The notes under the pieces are model-generated. The model did not search any database. It was not told the DNA's origin and saw nothing but the letters and a program-made list of their open reading frames with translations. DNA of 64,000 nucleotides from assembly GCA_022495005.1 (NCBI GenBank), contig JAGYXB010000508.1, positions 62,001 through 126,000 on the forward strand. The letters run 5' to 3'. Below, piece by piece: positions 22,934 through 34,930 of this stretch. Each line of letters starts with the position of its first letter. Position 1 is the first letter of the stretch. This stretch comes from Rhyacophila brunnea. Its lineage: Eukaryota; Arthropoda; Insecta; Trichoptera; Rhyacophilidae. A program made the position numbers and the translations under genes.

Positions 22934-24320
22934 GGCAATTTAAATAGACTCACACCCTTCATAATCACGACAATGACTTCTCATCTCTCCTCGTCACAAC
23001 ACCATTGTCCCTCACATCGACGACCCCTACAATACTTATACGCTAATGCGTTTATGATTTACTGAGTAAACATAATCAAGCGAGAACTGTGGTTATTGTT
23101 TATTTTTCTTACATGTTATAATATTATCTTGTCGCATTGAGGCCATGTATCTAATTAAATTAATGCTAAATAGGCCACAAAAATACGAGGGATTTCCAAA
23201 AAGCTCACTTATTTCAATTACATTTCATGTAAGTACGGATAAAGAGAAAGATTGAGTAACTAGGTACTACATCAGTGGTCCAGGATTTTTTGGGAATTAC
23301 ATCAGATTTATTGATTGTGTTAAATGATTTACCCCTCGCGGATTTCAAAGTCAAAAATATAAATTAACTGTCTTATGTATTGTTAATAGAAAAACATTTA
23401 TTTTTGACATAAAACAGCATTGATATCAGGGGTTGTTTTTATGTCAGAAAAAATTGGATAGTACCTTCGGGGTCCTACTAAATTCTGAACATTGTTATCA
23501 AGTTCACAAGGGTAGAAACCCGTTAGCTGTAACGGTGAGTCATTGCAAAAGGCAACAGCATTTGCAATATTAAAAGCCGTTGTTGAAATATTTAACATGC
23601 TTTGGTTGACATTTAAATGATTATTTCACATTTTAAACTGACACATGGGTCATGTGATCCATTGACTGTTATAATCAAATGTGAAATGGTATTAGTGTGT
23701 GAGATATTCGGCAAGATTTTTGGCCCAATCTGTGAAAATGGAGCATGAAGGCGTCGGTCTAATCATGCACCTATCTAGTGATTATGATAAGATCATGAGA
23801 CGAATATCGAAAACGAAAAAAATAATGGTGACGATGACATGCCGTAAGACGACACATGTGGCTGAAAGGAGTAGTATAGGAACTCTAGAGTGTATATGTT
23901 GCGATCGAAGACAACGAGAAGAACTTAGTATCGTTAATTGATTAAAACGTTATATAGTATATTATATTTTAAAATATATTATTATTATGCTACTGCGGAA
24001 TTAGCACGTTATTTAATGAAATACCTAAGTATGAATTAAGTATTTTAACATAATCCAACATATAAGTATCTATAAATCAACAGTCGAATGGAGGTCAATA
24101 ATAACGTTTGTATAATATATATTAGTTCATACGTACCTACATATTTAAAGTACATATAATTTCATTATTTAAAATATTAACAGTTAACCATAAACCAAAC
24201 CAAACGAGTTTATCCAAACCATATTTCATTGAATGATTAACCTCTTTCAACGGAATTCGCGATTCATTGTAAGAAACTTTCAGTTGTTATGACTTTTTTT
24301 ATAACAATATAATCTTTATT
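22934..24320. other. Unassigned intergenic sequence
   Basis: Two short open frames (23398-23598 minus, 23699-23941 plus) have no recognisable domain. A cytosine-rich, CA-rich patch occurs at 22950-23030. Nothing else could be supported. Confidence 0.5.
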
Positions 24321-24323
24321 TCT

Positions 24324-24548
24324 CGCCCGCTGTGGCTGAACGGTAACGTTGTGTTTCGGGTTTGAATCCCGAGTCTGGCAAAATCACGTTATTTTTTTCA
24401 ATGTTTGTTTGGACCCAGAGCAAGGACTTAATAAATTATGTTGAACAAGTGACTAACATCCATTTCTCGAAAAAGTGTTACGAAAAATCTTCTTAGGACA
24501 GCCAAATCCACATCGGATTGTAGAGTAAATTTTTCAATAAATCTTTGA
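24324..24548 (+). repeat. tRNA-derived SINE (family A), best preserved copy
   Basis: The head carries an A-box-like tggctgaacgg at 24332 and a B-box-like gggtttgaatccc at 24358, followed by gagtctggcaaaatcacg, then a body with gttgaacaagtgactaacat and a tail with ggacagccaaatccacatcgg. The two promoter boxes are spaced as in a tRNA gene, so RNA polymerase III transcription of the ancestor is inferred. Related copies or fragments lie at 2870, 22684, 29806, 43492, 50601 and 56189, making this the most repeated family of the window. Confidence 0.8.
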
Positions 24549-24929
24549 ATACTTGATACTATGTACATACAAGTAGACATATTTTTATATAGGTAGTACC
24601 TACTTATTTGCCCAACCCACTTGCGACATCTAGTGTATCCAAGACAGCGACTGCCTAGCCTGTTTCAGTTAACATACTAATCTGCCACCTCATGCATTCA
24701 CCCGAACGATACTCACCAGTTTTTGTTAATGCAGATTAACAAGTTTTTAAATTTAATATTTTATTTTTACATAGTTCACATAGGATTGGAAATATTAATA
24801 TTCTCAAAACCCACTTCCGATCTTTTGGAGAATACACGCCAAAGTTTCGAAAGTTGTTGAGTAACAAACATATTCTCTTCCCTACCCTTTACTTATATAA
24901 ATTATGACTGTATATCATTTTTGTATATC
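24549..24929. other. Unassigned spacer
   Basis: AT-rich sequence between a SINE and a TIR element, with nothing supportable. Confidence 0.55.
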
Positions 24930-25302
24930 GTCACCTCAATACTACAACTAGATAACTCTGATTTGGTCATTGTTGGGAAAATGAAATTTAAACTTTACTT
25001 GATTATCATAAATCTAGGCTAAAATTATTATTTTAAATAAAAATGGAAAATTGGGCTTGTCATCAATTAAATAATGTTCAATTTTATGAAAAAATGTTGT
25101 AGATATATTATTTAATTTATTTAATGCATTTATGGTTTTAAAGTTATCTAATATTTTCAAACACAAAAATAAAACAGTTCCCATTTACTTTTGACTTACA
25201 CCTAGTTTTATCATTTTGTAGAGAAGGAAATGTAGAATCATATTCAATAGTCAAATCAAAAACAGTGAAAATCAAGTTATCTAGTTGTAGTATTGAGGTG
25301 AC
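24930..25302. mobile_element. MITE with 28-bp perfect terminal inverted repeats, 373 bp
   Basis: The left end gtcacctcaatactacaact continues through agataact (24930-24957) and is matched exactly by its reverse complement at 25275-25302. The inverted repeat continues with lower identity for some bases inward. No coding capacity and no clear target-site duplication, so the superfamily is unassigned. Confidence 0.82.
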
Positions 25303-25985
25303 AATAATATGATAAAAAGGAGTGTGACATAATATTTATTATATTATATTAATAGTTTTGGATGTAGGTAATAATTATTATGTTATGAAAAGCTTTAAAA
25401 ATATGTAGGTACTTGTCACTATAGTTATACCTACAACAGATTTAGGTACCTATCTCTATTTTTGGACGCACAAACGGCACAAATCTGATGCGAGACTTTT
25501 ATAGACAGGTTAAAGGTTATCTTGGTCTAACACAGTTTTATAAAGGTTTTTAAATCCGACCTATGTACGGCCTTGCTATATCGCTGACAAAGAGTCAATG
25601 ACAAGATGAAAAATTTCGATTATCGGTGACAACTCAATACAACTTGCTGACAAATTTTGTTTAATAATTTTATTCAATAATTCAGCCTATTTTGAGGCAA
25701 AGATAAGACTTTCTCAGACAGAGGAAACTTTTTAAATGACCCTAGCAGTCATGTCGACAAAGTGGGATTTTTTTAAATAATTACGATTTCTGTTTAAATC
25801 GTTAATTTTATCAATTAAATTTCTTATCGCAATATTAATATTTGCCCGTTCTGTCAATCATACTAATCAAATTGTTTATTTTTGTCTGAGAAAAGTGTAC
25901 AATATTATTAATGTGTATACATAATTTATTATCTAGTATTGTTTTGTCGATTTCCTATTTATATTGTGATCATTTTGCTCTAGTA
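25303..25985. other. Unassigned intergenic sequence
   Basis: No gene could be supported. The motif ggttaaaggt at 25508 recurs at 49082 in another unassigned stretch. Confidence 0.5.
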
Positions 25986-26230
25986 TAGAGGTTGGTAACC
26001 TTTTTATCATAGAGGGCACAATACTAAATTTTGAAATCTCAAAGCGTACGTAATAATATAATTATATAATTTTTTTTGACCGCTTTCAAGCTTAAAACAC
26101 AATATCATAAGTGTCGTGCAAACATATTTTAAACATATTGTAGAAAAGAAAAGAAAATATGCAATTTTATCATAATTCAGAAGATTTATAGGGAATAGGC
26201 ACATGGGTGCTTTTATTTAGAGGATTGCGA
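25986..26230. mobile_element. Possible hAT-like left end and body
   Basis: The motif agaggttggtaaccttttta at 25987 resembles the CARGGRTGGCGAACCTTTTT terminus of the complete element at 61914, and is followed by a similar a/t-rich body with gagggcac. No opposite end or duplicated flank was found. Confidence 0.35.
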
Positions 26231-26611
26231 CTTTGTGGCATCCTGAGCGATTTTTGGTTCCACTAACCCACTTTCCATGGGGTAGGTATACGTTCTTTAC
26301 AACAAGATGCTTGGCGGTAGGATTCCAACGCTCATGGCAGTCTAGTTTTTGCCTATCAATCCCTTGAACAAAAACGATGCATGAGTGCGAGTGAGAAAGT
26401 ATTCGGCACCCTTACAATCTTTGCGACACGCGCTAGAGTAAGATAAAAGGTCTACATATGTATGAGCTAGTTTCTAAAAATGTCGCCGATAAATGTGGCG
26501 AAACGCTTCACATAGCGTCGATAGCCTGCGAGCTCGTGTTGCTAAAATTGCTATTTTTTGTGTGAAACATAAAGTCAGTGGTAAATATTTTTAGTTAATT
26601 AAGCAGAAAAG

Positions 26612-26682
26612 ATGGTTCTGTGTATTGTCTTAAAATGTGGTAGCCGTACTGATAAGCAAGAAGATGGTATTACGTTTCATAG
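26612..26682 (+). CDS. Isolated THAP-domain-like first exon
   Basis: The ATG at 26612 opens 23 codons, MVLCIVLKCGSRTDKQEDGI then TFH, and the exon stops at a consensus donor, cataG|GTAAGTTG, with GT at 26683. THAP domains are C2CH zinc-binding DNA-binding modules that usually start at the protein N-terminus with Met, a Cys and then Cys two to four residues later, and reach a conserved F-H-x-F/P block. The spacing M-x3-C-x4-C-...-F-H fits that opening. They occur in host transcription regulators and in P-type transposases. I could not find the next exon, which should carry the remaining Cys/His pair and the conserved Trp and Pro, in the following 1.4 kb. A TCAGT initiator-like motif sits at 26574. 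It may be a host first exon, or a relic of a P-like transposon. Interpretation moderately supported; function unverified. Confidence 0.5.
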
Positions 26683-28230
26683 GTAAGTTGATACACGTTC
26701 GTGATAGTTTATTTGTATTTTATTATATATTTTAATATCAGTGACCTAGTGTTTCTTTAAAATAACTTAAATTATGGATATATTTATCTAATGGTTGCAT
26801 TTTGACCGCTTAAAAATACTATATAACGTAAAAAAATAGAAAATTATATTTTAATTCTGTGCGTCTAGTGCGAGCACTTTGGGCGAGCACTAGCGAAATG
26901 GTCTATGGTTTCGAACAATTGTAGACGAATGCGTTCGCTCGCCCACAAACCAAACGCAAGGCACGCGGCTTTATTTAGCAATGCAACAGGTGGCGTCTAG
27001 ATGTATCTATAGTCTATGCTATCAATCCACTTAAAATTATCTCATTCAATCGTCGATCGATTAATTTTCAATCATTTTTATATCGATTACAACCAAACAT
27101 TTTTACGCTATCCACTCATTGCATTGTATGCATTCATTAATAAAAAAAACATTTAAAATAATTCTTATGATACCTACTATCAGTCAGTAAAATTCGGCTT
27201 AGATATTCATAAGGATGATGATTGCAAATTCACTTCAGGGTTTTTATCCATTCCGCTAACGTGTCCAATTCAATTTTGAATCTAATGTGTCTGTAAAGTA
27301 AACCAATGATTAATATTGAATAAAAACTGTCTGCAATCATTTGTATTTTGCCGTCGATGAAAAAGTGTGCAATTGAAATAACAAAGAAGCAAATATTGCC
27401 ATTTTTGTGATTTTTAACTGCATTTGAACCATTTCTTAGTTCGATTGAGGGTATTATAATATTATATACCTATGTTGGCCTGGATTAGGATTTTGATTCT
27501 AGCAGTTGGATGAAAATAATTGGACGGAATCAAGCATTCACGGATCAAGAATTATTGTTGATTTATGAAAAACGGATAATGTCGCTTAATATTTATAACG
27601 CCATTAAATTACTGTATAATAGTTTTATTTTATTTCCTTATTTGCGATATTCGCTTAAATTTTAAAATTGTATTTTGATAAATTTTAGTGTTCATTCGGA
27701 AGTTTATGTAGGCACTTGCATGCGGTGACTATGTTTTAGAGGGCATGCTATCAAATATATAATATATATTATATGCATTAACAATTTTTTGTTATATATT
27801 TGGCCGATGAAGGTTTAATAACTAATTGAACCTTGAAACAGGGTGTAACGTATTACACTTCAAGTACACATGTCTTTCTATCTTACTACCCAATTTCACA
27901 GTAAATACATATTGTAATATTTTTATTATTATTTTTAATTTTATAGAATATTTTTGGGCATACTACGCATCCTCAGCATCTATGATCCGCATGCCACTGG
28001 TATGTAGGTGCTTATCATACACTGACCCATGCTGTTTGCGCATGGCGTGCTTACAGAATTCTCCCCTATACACGCAGTGACCATACGTTACGTATTTAAG
28101 AGGATAATCTTTTATTTCATTGATCTGTCATTTAGATTTTTTTGTTTGATTTTTTTTTTTTGAAAATTGGAAAAATGTCCCATGATTCTGAAAAACCAAC
28201 AGTAAAAAGATTGAAGAATGGCGACAAAAT
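26683..28230. other. Unassigned sequence downstream of the THAP-like exon
   Basis: A GC-richer block at 26865-27000 contains gcgagcacttt and gcgagcact pairs and gttcgctcgccc, with no coding match. The decamer ctatcaatcc occurs at 26353-26362 and again at 27019-27028, around the THAP-like exon, but the bases inside are not inverted repeats. The rest is AT-rich. Confidence 0.45.
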
Positions 28231-28234
28231 GACG

Positions 28235-28445
28235 AGCTCTGCCAACATAGATGGGTTGAATTTTTAAAAAATATTTAACGTGAATTTTCCATATGTCTCC
28301 CTGGACCCAATGCCGTCACTGAACGAGTATTTTCAATTGTGAACAACAAGTGGACCAGTGAAAAAACCCAATTAAAAATCAAAATAGATAATATAAATAT
28401 TTTGGGAATGGGTAAAAAACCGACTGGTGTAAATCATTTGCCTGT
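28235..28445 (+). pseudogene. hAT transposase C-terminal (dimerisation) relic
   Basis: Around 28290-28400 the plus strand reads CLPGPNAVTERVFSIVNNKW then TSEKTQLK. The pattern P-G-x-N-A-x-x-E-R-x-F-S, with Asn and Trp after it, is the signature of the hAT C-terminal dimerisation region. Upstream WVEFLKNI is followed by an in-frame stop at about 28278 and then REFSI, so the frame is interrupted. No other transposase domain is present and no terminal repeat was matched. It is a different lineage from the 37.1 kb relic, whose signature is different. Confidence 0.72.
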
Positions 28446-28522
28446 AGGATCAAATTAAGTATCCATTAAAAATTCTTAAAGAAACACGCCAATCAGTTTA
28501 TCAATCGAAAGGTTCAAATAGA

Positions 28523-28714
28523 CTATATGACGATCGGGCACATATATGCTAAGAGCGTTTTAGTGTCTATGATCAAATCTATGCCATTCTGACATTTATA
28601 CATACATATTGTATGACAGCTATGACTTCGTATTTACACTCTGTGACACCCTGTGACACAGGACGCCAACATAAGAAACTGGTTTTTCGACATATATATG
28701 ACCGATCGTCATAG
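28523..28714. repeat. Separated inverted repeat, about 25-bp arms
   Basis: The left arm ctatatgacgatcggg with cacatatatg (28523-28548) pairs with catatatatgaccgatcgtc plus atag (28691-28714). About 140 bases lie between. It could be the ends of a small element or a loose hairpin; no target duplication was found. Confidence 0.5.
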
Positions 28715-29473
28715 AGTGTATTTGAAGCATTATTGCGGTAAAATGCAGTGGTCAATTATTTATACTTTTATACAAAATCATTGTTTGATTAATGTCACAA
28801 TGATTATTAATTTTCTTAAATATCACAGTGAGTAGGTTATGGTTTTTTATGCACTTATAAATCTGTCAATTATTGTACAGTTCTGCATATTAAATCATAC
28901 TTTTCAATATTTTCACACGAAACCGTCAATATTTTCTTTTACAAATAATTCTGATACAATTTGTAACAAAATATGTTATAATCTGAATTTCAATGATAAG
29001 TATAATTTGTAAAAAAAAAATAAGATAGAGAGTTGTAAACAGTGTTGTCGTGAAATCGTAAGTATAGTACCTACTTACAGCAGTAGCACGTGCTTCATAA
29101 AAAGTATATTGTAGTAAAATCAACCAAGTGTTGAAAATACATGCCTACCGTATTTTTTTCGACCGGTTTTATACGTAAACATAATTAATATAACGTATTA
29201 TTATGATAATATGGTATTAGATACCTATCATGACTACCATGGTAAAACGCATGTTTTAATTGTTCAGAATATTTTATTAGTAAAATAAGCATATTTTTTA
29301 TTGATTGTAATTTCTCTCTTGAAACGCGTATATAAAATAATTACACGTGTTTAGTATTATATAATTTAACGAATATCAATATTAAAATAAAACTAACATC
29401 CGTATTTGAGCATATTGTACATATAAATTAATGATTAAATATAAAATTTAAAAATGCAATCTTTATAAACATA
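28715..29473. other. Unassigned intergenic sequence
   Basis: AT-rich, with no supportable gene, RNA or repeat boundary. Confidence 0.6.
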
Positions 29474-29600
29474 TCATTATCAGTCGGGGTTGATCTCCTG
29501 CTGGATGAAAGCTTCCCTAGCTCCGTTCACTTTCCTCGGTCTCTAGTTCTTCGCTCCTACGTAATCCCTCTAACTTAGTGAGCTCACCACTTTAACTGGT
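29474..29600 (-). repeat. Non-LTR retrotransposon 3' tail fragment (second copy)
   Basis: Read on the minus strand it contains aacggagctagggaagcttt, catccagcaggagatcaacc and a short tgataatgat end, matching the 19252-19325 tail. It runs a little further upstream (gagggattacgtaggagcg). Confidence 0.55.
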
Positions 29601-29805
29601 TTTAGGGCGGCACAATCTTTCAATATATTATAGAAAACACACAATATATTATATTGAAGAAAGACATCGTTCCGAATCATATATTTTTATCAAATTATTC
29701 ATTTTTGTTTTTACATCAAATGTATCATTGTTTATTTAATACTGATAAATAATAAATATGAAGTAAGTATGCATAATATATAATATTATATATACGTATA
29801 TTTTT

Positions 29806-29972
29806 TAACAAATTATTGTTTTTCCGAGAAATGTATGTAAACCACTTTCTCAATCTATTAGGTCCATACTCTGACTCCAAATACAAATTGAAAAACAGTA
29901 TCTGTATTTGCCAGATCCAGGATTCGAACCTAGGACGCACGACATTATAAGCCAACGCCCTAGCCTCTCGCG
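29806..29972 (-). repeat. tRNA-derived SINE (family A)
   Basis: On the minus strand the head has ggctagggcgttggcttata and a clean B box in taggttcgaatcctgga, followed by tctggcaaata, then gagtatggacctaatagatt and a tail ending near ggaaaaac. Order and motifs match the 24324 copy. Confidence 0.72.
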
Positions 29973-30669
29973 AAAATATTAAAATTGGGTTATCTACGTC
30001 GTCTCGGTCCTATCAATCTAATCAATCAAAAAAGTCATAAGCATTTTTTTAATTTAACGAATAAAAAAACTTATATATGAAAAGTCATAGTAGTATTCTA
30101 AAACTTATCTAAAGCAAACCTGTACACAATTTACAATTAATAACTTTTTGATAGGTACGAAAGGTGTTGATTAATCAAAATAGTTTGTTTTTTAATAGCA
30201 AATTATTATCTTTATACAGTGCATCAATTGTAATTGTAGGGATTGTAGCACAACTGTCTATATAAAGTCACATAACTTTTTTCAAATCAATATGAAATAT
30301 TGTGGTAAATCGTATAAAAATAAATTACCTATTACATTTCTAAAAGTTTCATTATAATTTTAACACTCGAGAGAACGTCAGAAGCATATTTATACTATCA
30401 TGTTAAATCATAATAATATGTTCAGCTAATTATACTTATACACCCATTATAGGTGCAATAATTATAAATAATATAGTCAAAATATATATTATTTGGAAGC
30501 AGGTATTTAAGATATATTTTTGATGAAGCTTTTAAATGATTAATGAATTTATTTATCTTCAATTCTCATAACTAAAATTCCTCCATTATATGCATTGGAA
30601 CAGATAGCCTACGATGTGAAGTAAACAGGCAAACACAATATATACATATATAGTTTGTGAATTCAGATT
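29973..30669. other. Unassigned intergenic sequence
   Basis: AT-rich with no supportable feature. Confidence 0.6.
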
Positions 30670-30800
30670 TTAATTGAATTGATCGCGACCCACCGCTTGA
30701 CAATATGTGTCGTAAGAACGTCTCGGCCGCCCGCCAACTCAAATAATTTTCCTTTGGGCCGGACATGTGCAGTGGCGTGCGAAATTTTTTTCGTAATACA
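30670..30800. mobile_element. Two abutting hAT-like fragments
   Basis: 30690-30769 is GC-rich (cggccgcccgccaactc and ctttgggccggacatgtg) and resembles hAT subterminal sequence in the minus orientation. At 30770 cagtggcgtgcgaaattttt starts a fresh hAT-like left end. A possible facing right end, cttacgccactg, lies at 33311-33322, but the flanks (gacatgtg and actaaaaa) differ. Confidence 0.4.
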
Positions 30801-31244
30801 ACAAGGGTCATAAATTGTTATAATACCGAATACCTAATCACCGTTATATAAACATTTTTTTCGTAAATAGCTATAAAATTATTCAAAATATAAAGTGAAT
30901 TGACATTGTATTTGTACTAGGTATATTGCCCGGGAAGTAGCCAATTCTAACTTCAGATATTATATACGAAAATAAAATCAAATTTATTATGACGTTGTAT
31001 GTACAGATAGAATTTACATTTAGTACCTACATAAATTGTCTCTGCAAACGCGATTTATTTCGATACGATTCGACTACTACGCAGTGATGGCCCTATCCAA
31101 ACTGCAGATCTTTGGCAGATTTAAAAACTCGTCCCTTTGACTTTTAATCTCAAATTGTATGCAAAATTGTTAAGAACATACCTAGGTCCTACTTTTAAAT
31201 CTTCTGAAGATTAGAGTTTTTCTCCGAATTAATCTACTCTCAAA
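30801..31244. other. Unassigned spacer
   Basis: No supportable gene or repeat boundary was seen. Confidence 0.5.
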
Positions 31245-31457
31245 CAGCGGTGGTTTTAGATACATGAAGGTCTGCGGTGCTGACAAGTTTGGAGGCCCTC
31301 TTGTGATTTTTTAAAAGTAAGACATCGGTACTTTTTAAAGTAGCGACCGCTGCTTTCAAAAATTGTAATGATCATATTCGTTCTTTTATTTGCCACCATT
31401 TATAATTTACCACCCCTAAGCAACGTATGACCCGCCTACCCTCACGGGTCGTCACTG
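31245..31457. mobile_element. Probable hAT-type MITE, 213 bp
   Basis: It begins cagcggtggttttagatac with gaaggtctgcggtgctgaca downstream, a pattern common in insect hAT elements, and ends cctcacgggtcgtcactg. The ends are CAG...CTG but only loosely inverted, and the flanks do not match, so the right boundary is uncertain. Confidence 0.42.
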
Positions 31458-31729
31458 ACAGTTTCATGTCACCAAATACATTTTTATGCATGAAACATGA
31501 TTTAAAGATGTAAGTAGCTTTGTATAAAACGATTTAAGTATTTTATTTCCAATATTGAAGTATAATCGTGGTGTATAAAATGTCATTATTATTTTCATAC
31601 CAAATAATTATAATATAATGTTATGGCTTAACTTGTCCTTGTTAAAATACTAAAAACACCAAAGAATTATTAAGACCAGTATGCTTGCCTGAAATAACCA
31701 TAGCATGTTGATAATTAATAATTACAAGA

Positions 31730-32196
31730 TAAAAAGAACTTTTTATATACAACGTTATTAAATTTTCTGTTGAATTATTATGCTAAATATGCTCAAACTT
31801 GTACTTTATATGAAATAAATAAAAAACAAACAAACAAACAAATATAGAACACTGAAATGTCATATTGACATTTCATTTTGATTTCCATAGTAACGCACGT
31901 ATAATCAATAATTTAGTTGCTAGGACCACCCCTTTAGCAACCAATAATAGTCTTTTACTTTTTACGGATTTTTCTGAAATAACTTTCCATACAAAACAGA
32001 ATTAACTGAAAATGAATTCAATTCTGCTTAAAGATGGCTAAAAGTATTAAAAGAATGCATTGTCATCGTGTTCTGATATATTCTAAAAGTTTCAAATGCC
32101 TAGCTAGTCGGGAAGTTAGTTAAAAATCGATTGCAAGATTTGTACTGGACAAACAAGAATACGAGCTAATAAAAACGTTGTAAAAAAGATAAAATA
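31730..32196 (-). mobile_element. TIR element of about 470 bp (family M, copy 1)
   Basis: Ends include ttttatatacaacgtta on the left and, in reverse complement, ttttacaacgttttta on the right. The body, including tgacatttca near the left and ggactttttgtc-like and ttgtccagtacaaatct-type motifs, aligns in reverse with 55326-55816 and 56490-56929. A short (acaa)n run lies at 31823-31842. No coding capacity. Confidence 0.72.
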
Positions 32197-34165
32197 ATAC
32201 CCCTTGTAAATATTTTTACGTATTTTTTTTATACTATTGACATTTTACGTAACAAGCTTTTGTACAACACTTTCTTATATCTCTATTTGCCTGTTAACGA
32301 CATAATAATATTATAATCCTTATCGCGTGCGCCTCTGTAAGTTTTTGAACCCATTCATCGTGGGAACATCTCTACAAGTGTTTTCGCGCGGGTTTAAAAA
32401 TCCGCGGAGATTTTCGCATTAAAATAGCATTCGTTACAGACGATCATTACTACGGCGTCGATCATAACCGAAAGTATTGAATGAAAATCAAACCAAATCG
32501 ATTAACGATTTACATTTTTTAAATTATTACGTGGTTTTAAGTATTAATAATATTATGCATAGTGTTTTTGCAGAAAAGTGTGAAATTGTCTTGTATACAG
32601 TTCTGGTATGTATATAAAGTAATGATCCTTATTAACTTGTCTTACTTATTTATCGTAAATTAACATAATATTAGTCTTAGAGCAAACATTTTTTTCTATT
32701 TATGTAATCGACTTTCTAACAATGGCTATTGTCAAATATTATTTAATACTAAAAATGCAAACCTACAGGATAAAGCATGTTCCATTTCTCGTTTCTACAT
32801 TTATTATTCGATATTAATTTTTCATTTAATTAAAAAAAAACAATATAATATCTATAGTTATGATCTATGTAAGTTGGCACGATCAAGATTAATTGTTTCG
32901 TCTATTAACTAACTAACTAACTAACACATATAAGTACCTAGGACAATTTTAACACTTTTTAATACACAAAATACGGCTTACATCTATTTATCCCTATAAA
33001 TAATTAATTTAAATTTAATTAAAACTTAAGTATATACATTATGCGGACGGGAAGTAGATTGTATTCAACGTATCTGAACATGCAATATTATCCGAATACC
33101 TATATTCTTCGTTGTTGTGCCTTGATTAATTATTTTTCCAGTTATTTGTAATAATGTGATGTTTCGTTTAATTAATATTATAATGTATGTGTATGAAGAA
33201 TATTGACAGATAACACCATTAAAATGATCACTTTTCGACCGCGGTTCCATTTAAAGATTTTTTTGCCGGAAGCGTTCATATTTTCAAGCATTTGCACTCA
33301 ACAATGCTACTTACGCCACTGACTAAAAAGATAACTGAAATCACATAATAATTATAATGCGCAGGCGCAGGAAAAGTCTATTTGTTAAGATGCATGCACT
33401 TTCCACTACTTGTAGTAATGCACTCTCAAGCTTCAACAAAGTATGCGAAAGTGAACTTGGTTTTAGTATGACTACTAAGTAGCAAACAAGTATTTGATTA
33501 TTATTATGTATTTTGAAAAATATATTTCAAATATCGAATACATTAATTATTTATTAAACATAAATTAAATTAAATTAAATTGTAAGTTTATGACACTCGC
33601 AATATACTATGAAAAGTACAAAAAAGAACATACTTACAAATGAAGAAAAAAATAGATTGTAAGAACTAGAGAGAACATACATACATACTAGTATTGATAT
33701 GGTACTCGTACAAACCTTACCAAAGACGGGCAATAATGCAATAAAGAAAGTTAACAAACCACTCTCTTTCCCCCGTGTCGATTATTTGGCGATGATAGAT
33801 GGACACCAAAATGGAGAAGCCGACTTTGGTGGACAAACAGTTATCATAACCGATTACTCATGATTTTACACTAATACGTTACGTTACAAATGATATCTAG
33901 ATAATCTTTACGCTGCATTTATATAATACCATGTAACAAACACATTGTGATAACGGAACGAACCATGCATAATCTCGACATGTCTACGATGAAAATATAA
34001 TGTTTGACGTAGATACCTAGTACGAATGCTTGCACCTAATGAGCGACATGAGACAATGAGAAAAAATAAAATAATTGGAACCGCGAGAATTTTCAAAGGT
34101 TTGAATTTTTACGTAACCTTTTCATAAAACTTTAAAGAATTTAAAAAGTTTTGCTTGGTTAAATT
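32197..34165. other. Unassigned intergenic block
   Basis: A GC-richer patch at 32325-32470 contains gcgcgggtttaaaaatccgcg, a hairpin-like pair. Simple repeats: (ctaa)n at 32905-32925 and (aaatt)n at 33564-33582. A hAT-like right end, cttacgccactg, sits at 33311-33322. No gene was supported. Confidence 0.5.
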
Positions 34166-34169
34166 ATCA

Positions 34170-34375
34170 TTTATGGCACTACAGCCCTTGGTGGGTCTTG
34201 ACCTCCTTCAAAAACTTCCTCCATCCTGGATGATCCAGCGCCAACACTCTCCAGTTGCTTTGACCGAGAACTTTTATTAATTTCCTGTTCCCGTGGCACA
34301 GTCCAGCCATCTCAATTTCGGCCGTCCAGGTCTTCTCTTGCCATCGAGTGCATACATAACGGTGGCCGATCCAGG
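34170..34375 (-). pseudogene. Non-LTR retrotransposon ORF2 C-terminal relic
   Basis: On the minus strand the segment reads GKRRPGRPKLRWLDC, then after stops and frame changes W-R-W and a GG-S/F followed by RSRPTKGCS. The G-R-P-K-L-R-W block and the later K-T-H-x-G-L-like end are typical of the C-terminal tail of insect reverse-transcriptase polyproteins. It is 5'-truncated and interrupted. Confidence 0.65.
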
Positions 34376-34479
34376 CTTAATCTTAATTAATCAAAATTAT
34401 TTTATGACACATTGGTTGTTTATAACTGAAAATATTTAAATAAAATAACACGAGTGTGAGCTAGCAACGACGTTTTACA

Positions 34480-34529
34480 TAATTATTATTTTGGGAGTTC
34501 CTCAAAAAACAAGACGTTGGGAATCACTG
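34480..34529 (+). mobile_element. hAT-like right terminal repeat, solo
   Basis: The motif caagacgttgggaatcactg ends at 34529. Its reverse complement, cagtgattcccaacg, is close to the terminus of the 4787 element. No left end or duplicated flank was identified. Confidence 0.4.
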
Positions 34530-34930
34530 TAAGCATAAGGGGTCAATCTCCACTTCGTACGTACATCCGAATTTCAGCGAACGAAATACATAGTATACAT
34601 AATTAATTGTTAATAATAAGTCTGATCAATGGTTATTTACTAAATAGTAATACGTGGCAACAATGTAATACCTACTTTTATTATTGAGAGCATCGAATTG
34701 AAAAATGCGCTTCGCTTTCAATCAATCGATTAATATGCATATTATTTATTATAACCAACACGAAACTCAGTCGATAGTTTTTTTTTCTATTTCACACAGT
34801 TTCACAATTTATTACCAACCTACCAATAAAACAATCTGTGTGGAATTGTAAAAACAAAAATTGCCAACATTTTGAACATTATCTTTTCTCCCATAACCTC
34901 TACACTTCTTGCATTTACGTTTTATTAAAA
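34530..34930. other. Unassigned spacer
   Basis: AT-rich with no supportable feature. Confidence 0.55.

Noticed and set aside
26353..27028. P-type transposon delimited by ctatcaatcc repeats around the THAP-like exon
   Set aside because: The sequences just inside the repeats are not inverted copies of each other, so an element boundary is not supported.
32905..32925. CRISPR-like or regulatory direct repeats
   Set aside because: It is a simple (ctaa)n microsatellite; no spaced direct-repeat array exists in the window.
30770..33322. A 2.55 kb hAT from cagtggcgtgcg to cttacgccactg
   Set aside because: The 8-base flanks differ (gacatgtg, actaaaaa) and other complete elements lie between; the ends are more likely independent relics.
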